From: Microbacterium lushaniae | GTDB lineage: Bacteria; Actinomycetota; Actinomycetes; Actinomycetales; Microbacteriaceae | Length of the DNA: 64,000 bases | Reading direction: 5' to 3' | Assembly: GCF_008727775.1 (NCBI RefSeq) | Contig: NZ_CP044232.1 | Coordinates: 3,586,162-3,650,161, forward strand | Shown: one piece after another, positions 26,637 through 36,219 of the stretch | Layout: each line of letters starts with the position of its first letter | Numbering within the stretch: position 1 is the first letter of the stretch | Translations under genes and position numbers: made by a program | Notes under the pieces: generated by a model | The model's input: only the letters and a program-made list of their open reading frames with translations | Told to the model about the DNA's origin: nothing | The model's database searches: none

Positions 26637-27452
26637 TCACACGCCGGCCTGGGCGAGCCAGTCGGCCAGCAATGCCGCCACGAGCGCGGGACGCTCGTGC
26701 GGGAGGGCGTGGCCCGCGTCGGCGACGGTGACCACCGTGGCGCGCGGGTAGACCGTGCCCAGGTCCTGCTGCCGCTCCCATCCCACCCAGCCGTCCTGGC
26801 GCCCGCACGCGACCAGCACGGGCGCCTCGATCACCCCGGCGTCGGCGTCGAGGGCGTCCAGCGCACGCTCGAACACCGCGTCATCCACCTCGCCGGATGC
26901 CGGGGCGACCGCCTCGCGGAAGCGCGCGAGCGTCTCGGCAGTGCGCACGACGAAGTACCCCTCGTAAGCGTCGCGCTGGGCGCGCTCCAGGTCGGCGGAC
27001 ACGCCGTCGTCGCGGACGACGGACGGCTGCGCCGGGCGCTGTGGTCCGTCCAGATAGGGGCACAGCAGGGCCAGGCCCGCGACGCGGTCGGGGTTCCGCG
27101 CCGCCACCGCGCGGGCCACGAGCCCGCCGAACGAGTGGCCCAGGAGGAGAAACCGGCCGTCGATGCCCTCCTCCTGCAGCAGCCGGTCGACGAGGTCGAG
27201 CACACCCTGCGCGCCGTCGACGCCATCCGACGGGCGGGATTCGCCGTGCCCGGGCAGGTCGACGTAGACGCGCCGCACGGGGAGCCCGTCGAGCATCGGC
27301 TCGAGGAATCCGCGCACCTCTCCACGCGCCGAGTACGCGCCGTGCAGCGCGAGCAGCGGCATACCGTCGCCCCGGACCTCGTACGCCAGGCGTGCGTTCT
27401 CCCGCGTCTGCACCCGCCAGGTCGCGACGGCTGGTTCGGAAGCTTCCGTCAC
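26637..27452 (-). CDS. Alpha/beta hydrolase
   Basis: The 271-residue protein has a nucleophile elbow LLGHSFGG, an aspartate in ACGRQDGW and a histidine in VADAGHALPHE, consistent with a catalytic triad. The N-terminal LALHGAYSARGEVRGF carries the HG oxyanion motif. It is the last gene of a sugar ABC operon and its GTG overlaps the stop of the upstream permease (GTGA). Substrate unknown; it may process the imported ligand. Confidence 0.8.
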   Translation of the reverse strand: MTEASEPAVATWRVQTRENARLAYEVRGDGMPLLALHGAYSARGEVRGFLEPMLDGLPVRRVYVDLPGHGESRPSDGVDGAQGVLDLVDRLLQEEGIDGRFLLLGHSFGGLVARAVAARNPDRVAGLALLCPYLDGPQRPAQPSVVRDDGVSADLERAQRDAYEGYFVVRTAETLARFREAVAPASGEVDDAVFERALDALDADAGVIEAPVLVACGRQDGWVGWERQQDLGTVYPRATVVTVADAGHALPHERPALVAALLADWLAQAGV

Positions 27453-28372
27453 CCCTTGACCGCACCCTGCGTGACGCCCTCCATGACCCACCGCTGCGTG
27501 AACAGGTAGGCGATGAGCGCCGGTGCCATCGCCATCAGGTACGACGCGAAGGCGACGTTGTAGTTGTTGCTGAACTGGTTCTGGAAGAGGTTCTGGCGCA
27601 CCGGGAGGGTCTGCATCTCGGGATCGGAGATGATCAGCGAGGGCATCATGAAGTCGTTCCAGGCATACAGGAACGCGAAGATGCCGACGGTGGCGCTCAT
27701 GGGGGCCAGGAGCGGGAAGATCAGCTGCCAGAACGTCTGCCACGTCGAGGCGCCGTCGATGCGCGCGCTCTCCTCGAGTTCCATCGGGATGGAGCGCAGG
27801 AACGCCGTGAACAGCAGCACGCTGAAGCTGAGCTGGAACATCGTTGCGAGGATCACGACACCCACCGGGTTGTCGAGCCCGACCCGGCCGGTCAGCTGGA
27901 TCTGCGGGAGCGCGACGACGGGGAAGGGGATGAACATCGCCGCCAGGAGGTAATAGAAGGAGTACCGGAAGAGCTTGCGATCCCAGTTGCGCACGATCGC
28001 GTACGACGCGAACGCCGCGAGGACGATCGTGAGCACGACCGTGCCGGCCGTGACGAACAGCGAAATGGCGGCGCCCACGGGGAACTTCGTGAGGTTCCAG
28101 GCCTCGACGAACCCGTCGAAGCTGAACGGCGCCGGAAAAGAGAAGGCGTTGCCGTCCACCGCCTGCGCCGAGGTCTTCAGCGACATCGTGATCGTCACGT
28201 ACAGGGGCAGCAGCACGGTGACGGCGCACAGGATGAGGATGATCGTCCACGACCAGCTCCTGCGCTCCTGCCCGGTGCGCCCGCGTGCACGTGAGCGGGC
28301 GGGGGTGGATTCGCGCTCTGCGATGAGCTCGCCTTCGGCCGCCTCGGAGGCGAGGGCGGGTTGCGTGGTCAT
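27449..28372 (-). CDS. Carbohydrate ABC transporter permease, MalG type
   Basis: The 307-residue protein has six membrane segments and the EAA loop ELEESARIDGASTWQTFWQLIFPLLAP, which contacts the ATPase. The N-terminal cytoplasmic extension is 40 residues and basic. Overlaps on both sides (TGATG with the MalF-type gene, GTGA with the hydrolase) put it in one operon with the substrate-binding protein. No ATPase gene is present; a shared MsmK-type ATPase encoded elsewhere is the usual solution. Confidence 0.92.
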   Translation of the reverse strand: MTTQPALASEAAEGELIAERESTPARSRARGRTGQERRSWSWTIILILCAVTVLLPLYVTITMSLKTSAQAVDGNAFSFPAPFSFDGFVEAWNLTKFPVGAAISLFVTAGTVVLTIVLAAFASYAIVRNWDRKLFRYSFYYLLAAMFIPFPVVALPQIQLTGRVGLDNPVGVVILATMFQLSFSVLLFTAFLRSIPMELEESARIDGASTWQTFWQLIFPLLAPMSATVGIFAFLYAWNDFMMPSLIISDPEMQTLPVRQNLFQNQFSNNYNVAFASYLMAMAPALIAYLFTQRWVMEGVTQGAVKG

Positions 28373-29280
28373 CAGAAGACCTTCCTTCCCCGCGTGAGCG
28401 AGAGTTGGAGGAGCGAGATGATCACGGCCACGATGAAGAAGATCGTGGCGTTGGCCATCTGGTAGGAGTAGTCGCCGGTGTTGAAGCCGAAGATGATGCT
28501 CATCGCGATGCTGCGGGTCGCCGTTCCCGGCCCGCCGCCGGTCAGACCGACGATGACGTCGTAGGCGTTGAGGAAGTTCTTGAAGCTCAGGATGACGTTG
28601 ATCACGACGTAGCCCGCGACGAGGGGGATCGTGATCCGCAGCATCTGCTGCCTCTTGCCGGCCCCGTCGATGTCGGCGGCCTCGTACACCTCGCCGGGAA
28701 CCGACAGCAGCCCCGCGATGTAGATGAGGAGCGTGCCGGGGATGGCCTGCCACGCCGTCACGATCACGATCGCGACCCACGCCAGGTCGGGATTGGCCAG
28801 CAGGCTGGACTGCAGCCACGTGAGGCCGGTCGCCTCCCCGACCGCGGGCACCGAATTGGAGAAGAGGAAGTTGAAGACGTAGGCGATGATGATGCCCGAG
28901 ATCACCATGGGGATCACGAAGATGGTGCGCAGGCCCGTCTTGAATCGGATGCGGGAGGTCAGGCCCACCGCGAGGAGGAACGCGATCACGTTCACCACGA
29001 TCACGGTCGCGATCGAGAACCCGAAGGTGAACAGATAGCTCTGCAGGATGGCCGGGTCGCTGAACAGGGCGATGTAGTTCGTGAACCCGATGAAGTTCCA
29101 CTCGCCCAGCCCGATCGAGTCGGTGAAGCTGAAGAAGATGCCCACCATGCCCGGCACCGTGATCGCGAGGGTGAACAGGATGAGGGTCGGCAGCAGGAAG
29201 AAGTAGTAGATCGGCTCGACGCGGCCCTTGGGGCGTTTGGCCGCCCGCGTGCCGCTCACGATCGTCTCGGTGGCGGTCAT
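28372..29280 (-). CDS. Carbohydrate ABC transporter permease, MalF type
   Basis: The 302-residue protein has six membrane segments and the EAA loop EVYEAADIDGAGKRQQMLRITIPLVAG. Its first helix starts after PKGRVEPIYYFFLLP. Its ATG overlaps the stop of the lipoprotein gene (ATGA). With 27449-28372 it makes the membrane channel of a CUT1-family sugar importer. Confidence 0.92.
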   Translation of the reverse strand: MTATETIVSGTRAAKRPKGRVEPIYYFFLLPTLILFTLAITVPGMVGIFFSFTDSIGLGEWNFIGFTNYIALFSDPAILQSYLFTFGFSIATVIVVNVIAFLLAVGLTSRIRFKTGLRTIFVIPMVISGIIIAYVFNFLFSNSVPAVGEATGLTWLQSSLLANPDLAWVAIVIVTAWQAIPGTLLIYIAGLLSVPGEVYEAADIDGAGKRQQMLRITIPLVAGYVVINVILSFKNFLNAYDVIVGLTGGGPGTATRSIAMSIIFGFNTGDYSYQMANATIFFIVAVIISLLQLSLTRGRKVF

Positions 29281-30589
29281 CGCGCGGCCTCCTCAGCCTG
29301 GGCGTCGGTCTCGCTCGAGGGGATGGGCGAGCGGAAGGCGAGGCGCGCCCAGTCCGCGTCCATCGTGCGGAGCGTGCCGGCCGGGTCGGCGCCCAGCGCG
29401 AGCGACTGCGCGTAGGCGAAGACGGGGATGGTCTTGGGCACGAGGACGGAGGGGCCCTGGTAGAAGCGCCCCTCGTCGTAATAGGTCGTCATGCCCTCGA
29501 TGCGCGGATCGCTCGGGGTGGTGCGTTCTCGGTGGGCGCGAAGCCGAGCTGCGACTCGTTGTACGACTCGATGTTCTCCGGCTGGTAGAGGAACTCCATG
29601 AAGTCGCGCGCGGCCTCCTTGTGACGGGACTCCTCGGGGATCATGGCGGCGAGGTCGGTGTTCACGCGCACTTTGAGGTCGGCGGGGTCGTCGGTCATCG
29701 GCAGCGGGAAGGTGCCGAGCTCGAGGTCGGGGGCGGTCCTGGCGATCTCGGCGAGGGCCCACGGTCCCTGCAGGTACATGGCGGCCTCGCCCTTGCCGAA
29801 CGCGGTGTTCCCGTCGTTGTAGGCGCGGCTGGGGGCGTCATCATTCGTGTAGGTGGCGAGCTCGGCCATCTGCTGGAGCGGTTCTGCGAAGCCCTCCTCG
29901 AACGACACGTCCGACCCGGAACCCACGTCTGCGCCCTGCTCGGCGAGCGCGTCGAAGAACTCCACGAGGTCCAGCGATCCGCCGATCGTGTAGTCGTACC
30001 ATCCCTGTGCGACCGTCCAGTCGTCTTTGAACGTGGCGTAGAACGGCGTGACGCCGGCGGCGGCGAACGCCTCGCACGCGGCGATCAGCTCGTCCCACGT
30101 CTGCGGCACCTCGATGCCGTTGTCCTCGAAGATCTGCGTGTTGTAGATGACCGACGACGCCATCACGGAGTAGGGCAGCGCGCTCGTGCGGCCCTCGCAC
30201 GTGCCGTACTGAGCCATGAGCACGTCGAGATCGTCACGGATCGTGGCCGCCGCATCCGTCTCCGACAGATCCGACAGCGCGCAGCGGTCCACGAACCGGG
30301 CGACTTCGTAGTTGTAGTTCGCGAGCATGAAGTCGGGCGGATTGCCGCGGACGAAGCTGGCCGAGACCACGTCGATTCCGGAGGTGTCCATCTCCACGCG
30401 CACGCGGTCCTGCGACGCGTTGTACTCGGAGACCAGCTCGCCCATGACGTCGAGCGCCTCACGTTTGCTGAAGGTGAAGCGGATCGTCTCGCGGCCGTCG
30501 GCGGAGCACCCCGCCAGCAGCGCCGCGGTGAGGGTGACCGCTGCGCCGAGAGCCAGCGCGCGCGTTCCCCTGCAGGATCTCGAAACCAC
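29277..30589 (-). CDS. Extracellular sugar-binding lipoprotein, frameshifted
   Basis: From a GTG at 30589 the protein has a lipoprotein signal with the lipobox LLAGC, then the extracellular solute-binding family 1 pattern (SVMASSVIYNTQIFEDNGIEVPQTWDELIAACEAF; FGKGEAAMYLQGPWA). At 29515-29518 a run of four G is one base short: the frame ends early as NAPPRAIRASRA. Adding one base joins it to the frame DPRIEGMTTYYDEGRFYQGPS that ends at 29277, overlapping the permease start (ATGA). The restored protein is about 437 residues, normal for the family. The start is preferred over a longer frame because AAAGGGG precedes it by 5 bases. Confidence 0.85.
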
Positions 30590-30870
30590 AGTCGCCCCTT
30601 TCACCCGCGGCGCCCGTGCCGCGGAATCATCCAGCAGGGATCTCGTCTGCGACATCACCTGCCTCTCGCGCACCTTGGCAGGCAGGAGCTGAGTCGGTCA
30701 AGGGGCTCGACACACGCTCACCGGCGGGTGGCGGCCGACCGGCGGTCCGCTGGCAGGCGAAACCTCGTCCCCGCCCTCGGCGCCGGGCCCGGCCCCTTCC
30801 GTACAGCCGCGGCAGCGACACGCCCGCGCACGCTTGCTGCATGAGTAACGCCGTCGGCGGGTGTGGATCG

Positions 30871-31587
30871 TTATTGGGTGAGCTCGCGGTTCAGCCGATC
30901 CAGCAGTGCCTCCAGTGACACTTCGAATTCTTCGTCGCTGCGGTCCTCGCTGAGGAGTGTTCGGAGGCGTTTCACTTCGGGTGCAGCCGCCAAACTGACG
31001 TTCCCGTCGCCTTCCGGGATGGTGGCGTCGCCCTCGTCGAGGGGTTCTTCGACCGGGCCGGTTTCCGCGCCGCGGACGGCCGATTCCAGGAGCAGGTGGC
31101 CGAGCAGGAAGCTGCTGAAGGACCGGTAGGCATCCACGGCCTGCTGATCGGTGAAACCGTGCCCGATGAGAGTGCCGAGGAACGTGTCGACCACTTCGAC
31201 GCTGCGTAGCGGGGGACGCAGCCAGGGGGCTGCCGGGTGCCGGGTGGCAACCAGCGGGAACGCGAGCGGATGATCAATCGCGATCTGGCGGACGTGGTGG
31301 GCGACGGTTTGCAGGAACCCCTGCCAGTGTTCAGCGAGCTCCTCGTCAAGATCCGAGGTCAGGTTCTCCATCAGGAGAGCCACCACCCCCTCCAGCAGAT
31401 CCTCTCGCCCGTGTACGTGCCGGTAGAGCGACATCGCCTCTACACCGAGCTCCTGCCCCAAGGAGCGCATCGACAACCCTTGCGCGCCACGCCGGTCGAT
31501 CTGCGCGAGCGCCGTCTCGATGATCAGGCCGCGGCTCAGGCGACGGGACTGCGCACCGGTCGGCTTCTTCGTCACCCGGACGGTCAT
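30871..31587 (-). CDS. TetR-family transcriptional regulator
   Basis: The 238-residue protein has a TetR helix-turn-helix (IIETALAQIDRRGAQGLSMRSLGQELGVEAMSLYRHVHGREDLL) and a C-terminal all-alpha domain like the TetR/AcrR C-terminal family (PF02909). It is divergent from the membrane protein at 31743, with a 15-bp dyad GCTTACGGTGTAAGC between them at 31660-31674 that is a likely operator. The ligand is unknown. Confidence 0.88.
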   Translation of the reverse strand: MTVRVTKKPTGAQSRRLSRGLIIETALAQIDRRGAQGLSMRSLGQELGVEAMSLYRHVHGREDLLEGVVALLMENLTSDLDEELAEHWQGFLQTVAHHVRQIAIDHPLAFPLVATRHPAAPWLRPPLRSVEVVDTFLGTLIGHGFTDQQAVDAYRSFSSFLLGHLLLESAVRGAETGPVEEPLDEGDATIPEGDGNVSLAAAPEVKRLRTLLSEDRSDEEFEVSLEALLDRLNRELTQ

Positions 31588-31659
31588 AGCACATTCCCTC
31601 CCATCACGCGCAACCCCCCTCGCCAAGTCATTTCGGGCGCTGTACTGTCACGCTAGTCT

Positions 31660-31674
31660 GCTTACGGTGTAAGC
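31660..31674. promoter_or_regulatory. Dyad, probable TetR-type operator
   Basis: GCTTACGGTGTAAGC has two 6-bp arms around a 3-base centre. It sits between the TetR-type start (31587) and the membrane protein start (31743), the expected place for autorepression and control of the divergent genes. Confidence 0.55.
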
Positions 31675-31742
31675 CGGCTGGTAGCCGGTCCGCACGTTTC
31701 GACTTCTGCGGCTCCGACGCCCCAACCCAAGGGATCGAGACA

Positions 31743-32435
31743 ATGGCAAACAATCGCACCGACCACCCCGACAGCGCCGCAGCCCGCCCTGTCATCGCAG
31801 ACCGCAACGACGACGCCGCGAAGGAGTCGCTGATCGGCACCGAAAGGGGTGGCCGCACCGCGAACGTGTCATGGGGGTCCATCATCGCCGGGGTGGTGAC
31901 CTTCCTGGCCGTCACCATCCTTCTCTCTCTCGTCACCGCCGGCATCGGCCTGGGTGGTTCAGGCATCGGGGCGACCATCTGGAGTGTCATCGCCCTGGTG
32001 ATCGCTCTTGCCGCGGCCGGCTTCGTCGCTGGCGCGCTGGCCTTGCGCAGCGGGCTGCTGCACGGATTCTTGACCTGGGCGACCTCGCTGGTTGTTGCTC
32101 TCGCCCTGACTGTGTGGCTCAGCGCCAGCCTGCTCGGGGGCGTTGTCAGCTCCGCCACCCAGGCACTGTCCGGGACTGACGTCACCCAGGTCGTCGAGGA
32201 CGTGCAGAGCAACGTCGACGAAGAAGAAGCTCAGGAGCAGACCGATGAGGCGCTGCAGGACGCGCAGCAGACGGCGGAGGATGCCGCCGAGACTGCTCAG
32301 GCCGCCTCGTGGTGGGGCTTCGCCGGGCTGCTGCTCGGCGCGGTGATCGCAGCCCTCGGCGGGATGCTCGGCGTGCGGAGCGTCGTCAAGCGTGACCCCG
32401 ACACCACTGCCGCGCCGGTCACCACAACCCGGTGA
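31743..32435 (+). CDS. Hypothetical membrane protein of a stress cassette
   Basis: The 230-residue protein has four membrane segments (about 45-70, 79-99, 105-130, 188-207) and, between the third and fourth, an acidic helical stretch rich in glutamate and glutamine (VDEEEAQEQTDEALQDAQQTAEDAAETAQ) likely to be a coiled coil. It precedes the PRC-barrel/DUF2382 gene by 67 bases on the same strand and faces the TetR gene divergently. I do not recognise a family name. Membrane stress or osmotic response is a contextual guess. Confidence 0.65.
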   Translation: MANNRTDHPDSAAARPVIADRNDDAAKESLIGTERGGRTANVSWGSIIAGVVTFLAVTILLSLVTAGIGLGGSGIGATIWSVIALVIALAAAGFVAGALALRSGLLHGFLTWATSLVVALALTVWLSASLLGGVVSSATQALSGTDVTQVVEDVQSNVDEEEAQEQTDEALQDAQQTAEDAAETAQAASWWGFAGLLLGAVIAALGGMLGVRSVVKRDPDTTAAPVTTTR

Positions 32436-32502
32436 CACGGCTCCCGGTCGCGGGCCCGCGCCGGTCTCAACACGTACGAACAAACGAACGATAGGAACAG
32501 TC

Positions 32503-33294
32503 ATGATCAGCACAGAAAACATCGGCGGTCTCGTGGGAGCAGCGGTGATCGACTCCGACGGGGAGAAGATCGGCACGCTCGAGCAGATCTACCTCGACAC
32601 CGACACCGGGGCGCCCACCTGGGCGGCGGTGCGCACCGGTTTCTTCGGCACCTCGGAGTCCTTCGTGCCCATCGACGACGCCAACCAGGACGGCGAGAAC
32701 CTCCGGGTGGGCTACGCGAAGGAGTTCGTCAAGAACGCACCGCGCATCGACGCGGACGGGGCGTTGGAGCACGCGCAGGAAGATGAACTGTACGTCTACT
32801 ACGGCAACGGTTCCCGCAGCACCAGCGCCGCCGAAGGCACCGGTACCGCCCGGGACGCCAGTGACGGGGCGGTGGACACGAGCACCGGGTATGACACGTC
32901 CGGTCCGACCACCGACGATGCGATGACCCGCTCCGAGGAGCGCCTCCGCGTCGGTACCGAGAAGGTTCAGACCGGTCGCGCACGGCTGCGGAAGTACGTC
33001 GTCACGGAGGAGAAGACCGTCACTGTCCCGGTGAGGCATGAGGAGGTGCGACTGGAGCGCGAACCCATCACCGACGCGAACGTCGCGGATGCCATGGACG
33101 GGCCGGCCATCAGCGAGGAGGAGCACGAGGTCGTCCTCACTGAGGAGCGGCCCGTCGTCGCCAAGGAGACCGTTCCGGTCGAGCGTGTCCGCCTGGGGAC
33201 GGAAACCGTGACGGAGGACGAGACGGTCACCGAGCAGGTCCGCAAGGAACAGATCGACTACGACGACGGCACGGACCGCGCCGACCGCGCCTGA
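32503..33294 (+). CDS. PRC-barrel and DUF2382 domain protein
   Basis: The 263-residue protein has an N-terminal PRC barrel (residues about 1-90: NIGGLVGAAVIDSDGEKIGTLEQIYLD), a low-complexity serine/threonine linker and a C-terminal DUF2382 domain of repeated charged strands (VVTEEKTVTVPVRHEEVRLEREPI; VVLTEERPVVAKETVPVERVRLG). Such proteins are stress-related in actinobacteria and in Deinococcus-type bacteria. No signal peptide is present. A hairpin terminator follows at 33319-33361. Confidence 0.88.
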   Translation: MISTENIGGLVGAAVIDSDGEKIGTLEQIYLDTDTGAPTWAAVRTGFFGTSESFVPIDDANQDGENLRVGYAKEFVKNAPRIDADGALEHAQEDELYVYYGNGSRSTSAAEGTGTARDASDGAVDTSTGYDTSGPTTDDAMTRSEERLRVGTEKVQTGRARLRKYVVTEEKTVTVPVRHEEVRLEREPITDANVADAMDGPAISEEEHEVVLTEERPVVAKETVPVERVRLGTETVTEDETVTEQVRKEQIDYDDGTDRADRA

Positions 33295-33318
33295 CCTGTC
33301 GATCGCGGTCGCGCGCGC

Positions 33319-33361
33319 AGAGACCGGACCGTCCGGGTACGCCTCGGGCGGTCCGGTCTCT
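33319..33361 (+). terminator. Hairpin terminator after the PRC-barrel gene
   Basis: A 13-bp perfect stem (AGAGACCGGACCG, 33319-33331, with 33349-33361) encloses a 17-base loop. It lies 25 bases beyond the PRC-barrel gene stop. A short C/T-rich tract follows. Confidence 0.65.
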
Positions 33362-33541
33362 GCCGCTTCCCTTTCCATCCCGGGTGACTTGCGCGGTGCC
33401 GGCCGACAAACGCGCGGATGGCCCCCCAATGGTGCGCCCGCCGTGGTGGCTCGATTCCCACTCAATGGAAAAGCGCGACGGCGAGGAGTGTGTCTGTTCG
33501 TAGCCTGGATCCGCTTCCCCGACACAGACGGAGGGTCGACG

Positions 33542-34945
33542 ATGACCACGGATCCCACACCGGCCGCAACCGATACGACAACCGAGTCGCTCGCGCAGGC
33601 GATCGCCCGGGCAGGCAGTCCCACGCAACTGCTGCGGAACCAGAACTGGCCGGCGTTCACCTTTCCGGTGGCGCCAGAGTTCACCAACTGGCGCGACGAG
33701 CAGCGCGCCTGGAACACCACCGTGGCGCTGATGGACCAGTCCCACCACATGACGCAGTTGTTCCTCGACGGGGCGGACCTGATCCCCCTGCTCAGCTCCA
33801 TCTCTCCCAACACGTTCGCGACGTTCCGTGCCGGGGTTGCCAAGCAGCTCATCTCGGTCAACGAGGACGGGTACCTCATCGGCGACGGCATCCTGTTCTA
33901 CAACTCCGAAGGCCCAGAGGGCCGGGTGTTGATCGGGCACCACATCCTCATCGACTGGGTGCGCTTCAACGTCGAGAAGGCGCAAGCCCGAGGCGAGGAT
34001 GTGCGCTACCGGTTGGAAGCGAACTCTCAGATGAGGCAGGGACCGCCCACGTTCTACCGCTACGAGCTGCAGGGCCCGCACGCCGACTCCGTCATGGAGA
34101 AGGTCTTCGGCGGACCGGTGCCCCACATCAAGTTCTTCCACATCGGCGACGTGACGATAGCCGGACGGCCGGTGAGAGCCCTCCGTCACGGCATGGCCGG
34201 TCAGCCGGGCTTCGAGTTCTACGGACCGTGGGAGGACGCCGACGCGGTGCGCGACGCACTCATGGAGGCGGGCGAGGAGTATGGCATCCGGCGTGTCGGG
34301 GCGAAGGCGTACTCGTCGTCGCCGCTGGAGTCTGGCTGGGTGCCGACGCCGTTCCCCGCCGTTTTCGACGACGACCTCGCCGAGTACCGTGAGTGGCTCC
34401 CCGCTGCCCGCATCGGCTCGGTCGGAGGCTCACTGCACTCGGCGGACATCCATGACTACTACATGACGCCTTTCGACATCGGGCTCGGCCGCTCGGTGCG
34501 CTTCGACCACGAATTCCACGGTCGCGAGGCCCTCGAGAACCACGCCGAGAACACCCGCCGACGCAAGGTCACGCTGATCTGGAACGCGGACGACGTCGCC
34601 GGGGTCGTCCGTTCGCAGCTCGAGCCGGGTACCCCTGCCAAGTTCCTCGACTTCCCGAAAGCGCGCTACGGGTTCTACCAGATGGACGAGATCCAGAGGA
34701 ATGGCGAGCGGGTCGGCATCTCCACCGACGCCGGGTATGTGTCGTACGACCAGCTCTACATGTCGCTGGCGACCCTCGACGCCGACATACCGGACGGCGA
34801 TGAAGTCGAGGTGCTGTGGGGCGAGAGCCCCATCTCGCGCAAGGAATCGGTCGACGCCGATCACCGACAGGTGCGCATCCGTGCCACGGTGGCCCCGGCG
34901 CCCTACCACGACTACGCCCGGACGGTGTATCGCCAGAACGCCTGA
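33542..34945 (+). CDS. LigM-like aminomethyltransferase-family O-demethylase
   Basis: The 467-residue protein matches the GcvT-fold demethylases such as the tetrahydrofolate-dependent vanillate/3-O-methylgallate demethylase LigM (motifs NWPAFTFPVAPEFTNWRDEQRAWNTTVALMDQSHHM; GMAGQPGFEFYG; GYVSYDQLYMSLA). The folate-binding core spans about residues 50-380. It would transfer a methyl group from a methoxy-aromatic to tetrahydrofolate; that substrate class is inferred. GGAGG precedes the ATG by 8 bases. The IclR-type regulator follows 64 bases later on the same strand. Confidence 0.85.
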   Translation: MTTDPTPAATDTTTESLAQAIARAGSPTQLLRNQNWPAFTFPVAPEFTNWRDEQRAWNTTVALMDQSHHMTQLFLDGADLIPLLSSISPNTFATFRAGVAKQLISVNEDGYLIGDGILFYNSEGPEGRVLIGHHILIDWVRFNVEKAQARGEDVRYRLEANSQMRQGPPTFYRYELQGPHADSVMEKVFGGPVPHIKFFHIGDVTIAGRPVRALRHGMAGQPGFEFYGPWEDADAVRDALMEAGEEYGIRRVGAKAYSSSPLESGWVPTPFPAVFDDDLAEYREWLPAARIGSVGGSLHSADIHDYYMTPFDIGLGRSVRFDHEFHGREALENHAENTRRRKVTLIWNADDVAGVVRSQLEPGTPAKFLDFPKARYGFYQMDEIQRNGERVGISTDAGYVSYDQLYMSLATLDADIPDGDEVEVLWGESPISRKESVDADHRQVRIRATVAPAPYHDYARTVYRQNA

Positions 34946-35009
34946 CCTCCTCGTCCGCGGCACCACCCTCAGCGGGGGTTAGCATGGCGGCGTCGTTGAG
35001 GAGGAAGCG

Positions 35010-35897
35010 GTGGCCCGAGAATCGGCCGGTGAATCGGTGCTGCGCCGCCACATGCGCGTGCTCGAGAGCTTCGATGCGTGGCATCCCTTCTTGACCCTCA
35101 GCGAGATCGCGGAGGCCAGCGGTCTCGCCGTCTCGACGGCCCACCGCCTGATCGCCGCACTCGAGGGCGAGGGCCTGCTCGAGCGGCTGCCCGACCGCAC
35201 CTACCGCCTCGGCGTGCGGCTGTGGGAGTTCGCCAGCCGCACCCCCGGCGCCGTCGGGCTCCGGGAGATCGCACGGCCCTGGCTCAGCGCCGTGCACGAG
35301 CGCGTGCGCGAGCACGCGCAGCTCGGTGTGCTGAGCGGACGGGACGTGCTCTACATCGACCGGGTCTCCACGCGCGACGCGGTCGTCAACGCGACCCTCG
35401 TCGGCGGGCGGATCCCCCTGCACGCGTCTTCCAGCGGGCTGGTTCTCCTGGCGCACGCGGACGCGACACTGGTCGACGATGTCATCGCTCACGGTCTCCG
35501 CACCTACACCGAACGCACGATCCGCTCGGGACCCGAGCTGCGGGCCCACCTGCGTAAGGTGCGCGACGACGGGTACGCCGTGACGGACGGGCACATCCAC
35601 CCGGAGTCGCGCGGCATAGCGGTCGCCGTCACCGGCCCCGGCGGGGGCGTGTATGCCGCGATCGGCGTCGTCGTGCCGAACGACGGTGTCTCACCCCATC
35701 CGTATGTCGAGCTCCTGCGGCGTGCCGCCGCCGGCATCACGCACGACCTCGCCGTGGCGTACCGCCCCGACGTGGACGAGCGCACCCACGGCATCCGCTC
35801 ACTCGTGCGCGGCTCGCGCCGGTCGATCGAGTACCTCGAGAGCCTCGACGCCGACCCGCACGAATCCGTCGGCTTCCGTCTCGCAGCGCCGCCGTGA
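35010..35897 (+). CDS. IclR-family transcriptional regulator with a recombined 3' end
   Basis: The 295-residue protein has an IclR winged helix (LTLSEIAEASGLAVSTAHRLIAALEGEGLLER) and the effector domain (SGRDVLYIDRVSTRDAV; SRGIAVAVTGPGG). IclR proteins often control aromatic or acid catabolism, so it may regulate the LigM-like gene directly before it. The last codons (AAPP and the TGA) lie in a block repeated at 39478, so the C-terminus may have been replaced or trimmed by recombination. The start is a GTG with GAGGAGG upstream. Confidence 0.87.
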   Translation: MARESAGESVLRRHMRVLESFDAWHPFLTLSEIAEASGLAVSTAHRLIAALEGEGLLERLPDRTYRLGVRLWEFASRTPGAVGLREIARPWLSAVHERVREHAQLGVLSGRDVLYIDRVSTRDAVVNATLVGGRIPLHASSSGLVLLAHADATLVDDVIAHGLRTYTERTIRSGPELRAHLRKVRDDGYAVTDGHIHPESRGIAVAVTGPGGGVYAAIGVVVPNDGVSPHPYVELLRRAAAGITHDLAVAYRPDVDERTHGIRSLVRGSRRSIEYLESLDADPHESVGFRLAAPP

Positions 35898-36107
35898 CGG
35901 TGACTGCAGCGCCCAGAGGAATCCACGTCCCCCAGTGGTGGGGTCGTCATGCCGCCGATCAGAGACCGTGGCGACTGAGGAGCCCGCGCATTGCGGCAGT
36001 GAAGGCCGCGGGGTCCTCGAGGTTCGGGTAGTGCGCACCGGGGTGATCACGAACTCTCCCTGCTGCCCGCTTGGATGGCCGGTGGCCGATCCCACGTACC
36101 TGTGACC
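35886..36107 (-). pseudogene. Hydrolase 3'-end remnant in a duplicated block
   Basis: From 35886 to about 36066 the sequence is nearly identical to 39478-39660, which contains the 3' end of the intact alpha/beta hydrolase at 39550-40404 and its downstream bases. The remnant stop is at 35959-35961. After a deletion of about 70 bases, similarity resumes for about 30 bases (CCGATCCCACGTA) to 36107. Only the C-terminal part of a hydrolase remains, on the minus strand. The rest of the 35898-36219 gap shows only the leader of the SOUL gene. Confidence 0.75.
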
Positions 36108-36219
36108 CGGTGTCGATGCGCGCGGATCTTCCTCCCGCGTCCCGGCGGGGTTAGCGTGAACCCACGCTCCCGCCCGGCGAGGAGCGCGGCACGAGCCGCC
36201 TGACCGGAGAGGGTCAGAG

